From positions 744,001-808,000 of the forward strand of contig NZ_CP060782.1 in NCBI RefSeq assembly GCF_014489515.1: a stretch of 64,000 nucleotides of DNA. The letters are read 5' to 3'. The DNA is from Sphingomonas sediminicola. GTDB taxonomy: Bacteria; Pseudomonadota; Alphaproteobacteria; Sphingomonadales; Sphingomonadaceae. The notes under the pieces were generated by a model, which had not been told where the DNA came from, searched no databases, and worked only from the letters and a program-made list of their open reading frames with translations. The position numbers and the translations under genes were made by a program. Positions 62,969 to 64,000 of the stretch are shown piece by piece (the first letter of the stretch is position 1; each line of letters starts with the position of its first letter).

Positions 62969-63244
62969 TCAGCTCTTCCGAACGTAAAGGATGCACCAAC
63001 CAGCAGGGCTGACCGGTCCTTCGACTTGCTGGCAATCAGTCGGCGGCTGCCAGAGCGCGCATGTCTGGCAGCGCTGCCCGGATTTCGGAATCGGCTGATA
63101 GTGGGCTTGCTTCTGCGTGAATTTCTTGGGCGCTGCTGATGCAGCGTAGCTCACGCCCGATGTGACCAAGGCGCTAGCTCCGACCGCAGCGATGTTGAGG
63201 AGGTCCCTGCGAGAAACTAGCCCAAACCTCTCGTGCTCTGACAT
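62969..63244 (-). CDS. High-potential iron-sulfur protein (HiPIP)
   Basis: A 91-residue protein with a Tat-type signal (SRRDLLNIAAVGASALVTSG; twin Arg at 12-13). The mature part has the HiPIP 4Fe-4S pattern C59-x2-C62-x8-C71-x12-C84 with GWC and a following Tyr (GWCILYV). It is a small periplasmic electron carrier. It lies 25 bases upstream of the cytochrome-porin gene in the same orientation, so the two are likely one operon. GGAG precedes the ATG by about nine bases. Confidence 0.93.
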   Translation of the reverse strand: MSEHERFGLVSRRDLLNIAAVGASALVTSGVSYAASAAPKKFTQKQAHYQPIPKSGQRCQTCALWQPPTDCQQVEGPVSPAGWCILYVRKS

Positions 63245-63343
63245 GGCAACAACTCCGGCGCTGTGTGCTAGTTGGCCCTAATCGGAGTGGCTGCGAAATA
63301 AGTAGATTCGCGTAAGCTCAGATGTGTCTGACCGGTGAACTCA

Positions 63344-63369
63344 TGTCCGCTTCTTACCCATTGCGGACA
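63344..63369. repeat. Short palindromic repeat, copy 3
   Basis: TGTCCGC...GCGGACA, 26 bases, with TTCTTACCCATT in the centre; in the gap between the HiPIP gene and the 63377 gene. Confidence 0.85.
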
Positions 63370-63376
63370 TTGAGGA

Positions 63377-63682
63377 TCAGCCTCGGAACGGCGGTCCCTC
63401 GCCTCGGCGGAAAAGTATTTCCTGACGAGCGGCCGGCGTGAAGCCGGATATATCGGCTGTCCAAAGTATGTCGCGATCCCTCCAAGCGAACGAAAGAGCC
63501 TCTGCCGCTCTCTGCTGCAACATCTCGCTTGCAGTGTTGTCGCGCGCCATCGCCACCAGGTCAGGAAGCGCTTCATCGAGCGAAGCAATCATCAAAGCGG
63601 CATAGTCGCGCTCCCAGTCTTCTGCGTCTGGGCTGCGGAAGATCGCGAGTGCCTCCATTGGGGTCTTCGGAACAGAGAGCAT
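63377..63682 (-). CDS. Hypothetical protein, helical
   Basis: A 101-residue protein: MLSVPKTPMEALAIFRSPDAEDWERDYAALMIASLDEALPDLVAMARDNTASEMLQQRAAEALSFAWRDRDILWTADISGFTPAARQEILFRRGEGPPFRG. The helical pattern with paired hydrophobic helices could be a HEAT-like module, but I do not recognise a family. The reading starts at ATG 63682; a TTG codon just upstream is not needed. Confidence 0.65.
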   Translation of the reverse strand: MLSVPKTPMEALAIFRSPDAEDWERDYAALMIASLDEALPDLVAMARDNTASEMLQQRAAEALSFAWRDRDILWTADISGFTPAARQEILFRRGEGPPFRG

Positions 63683-63756
63683 CAAAGCACCTCACAGAAG
63701 TGGCTCCACGCCACCTAGCCCTGAGCATCTCAAGCCAGTGACGATGCATTTTGCAA

Positions 63757-63781
63757 TGTCTGCCCTCGACCAAAGCAGACA
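63757..63781. repeat. Short palindromic repeat, copy 4 (diverged)
   Basis: TGTCTGC...GCAGACA, 25 bases, flanked by GCAA and TTGC so the palindrome extends. It lies in the gap between the 63377 gene and the last gene. Confidence 0.75.
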
Positions 63782-63817
63782 TTGCAACAAGCCGAAGCCG
63801 AGTGCGTTTAGCGGGCG

Positions 63818-64000
63818 ATGAGTGACGAAGACCTAGTTCAGAAGGCGCGGAACCGGGTGGCGCAGTGTCGTCGTCTTGCGGCGATGATCAATGATCCACA
63901 CACTGAAGGCGTCCTCAGGCAAATGGCCGATGAGGCCGAAGCGGACATTCGCACATTCGAAGCTCGGCGAGGCCAACAGGATAACGAGCGACAGCAAGCC
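63818..64000 (+). CDS. Small hypothetical protein (cut by the window end)
   Basis: Sixty-one residues are visible: MSDEDLVQKARNRVAQCRRLAAMINDPHTEGVLRQMADEAEADIRTFEARRGQQDNERQQA. The helical pattern CRRLA...D......LRQMADEAEAD is typical of a small family of soluble alphaproteobacterial proteins of unknown role. The end lies outside the window. Confidence 0.7.
   Translation, partial: MSDEDLVQKARNRVAQCRRLAAMINDPHTEGVLRQMADEAEADIRTFEARRGQQDNERQQA

Overview
The window looks like chromosomal DNA of an alphaproteobacterium of the order Sphingomonadales (Sphingomonas or a close relative). This is inferred from high GC content, tightly packed genes, the proteins TrcR (DUF1013), CpdR, DUF1192, SapC and CpaF, an F1-only ATP synthase operon (atpHAGDC without F0 genes), and a TonB-ExbB-ExbD-ExbD operon. 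No long gene-free stretch exists; the largest gaps are about 200 bases.

Layout. 1-9.7 kb: glutathione S-transferase (cut by the window edge), two secreted peptidases (M28, S9), NAD-dependent formate dehydrogenase, an autoregulated ArsR/SRPBCC pair and clpA. 9.7-18.1 kb: quinone oxidoreductase, trcR, then a housekeeping run xseB-ispA-coaD-cyclophilin-queA, a TauE-type transporter, tgt and a DEAD-box helicase. 18.2-25 kb: sapC, N-formylglutamate amidohydrolase next to cpdR, a hotdog protein, tRNA-Val(GAC), DUF2267, an esterase and an orphan CpaF ATPase. 25-30 kb: the F1 ATP synthase operon with a TRASH-type metal-site protein inserted between atpD and atpC. 30-45.7 kb: DUF1203, an EEP hydrolase, ada, a TPR metalloprotease-like protein, priA, purC, a second S9 peptidase, two small conserved-looking proteins, a GcvA-like LysR regulator, parC and a GGDEF-EAL protein. 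45.8-58.9 kb: L,D-transpeptidase, proline-rich outer membrane protein, DUF1285-NUDIX-cca operon, pteridine reductase-like SDR with folB, tonB-exbB-exbD-exbD, a metC-type gene, DUF167, amidohydrolase-ThuA, lipocalin. 58.9-64 kb is the most accessory-looking part: a GCS2-type amide ligase paired with an AspA/AstE-type zinc hydrolase, a HiPIP gene followed by a fused cytochrome-porin (Cyc2-like) gene, small hypotheticals and four copies of a short palindromic repeat.

Two things matter most to a reader. First, fifteen single-base frameshifts interrupt fourteen otherwise normal genes, including essential ones (priA, cca). Every one is repaired by adding one base to a short homopolymer, nearly always G or C, so they look like sequencing or assembly errors and I describe those genes as intact products. 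Second, the best candidates for unusual biology are the Cyc2-like cytochrome-porin with its HiPIP partner, the GCS2/AspA ligase-hydrolase pair, the leaderless ArsR gene with an operator lying over its start codon, and the TRASH protein embedded in the ATP synthase operon.
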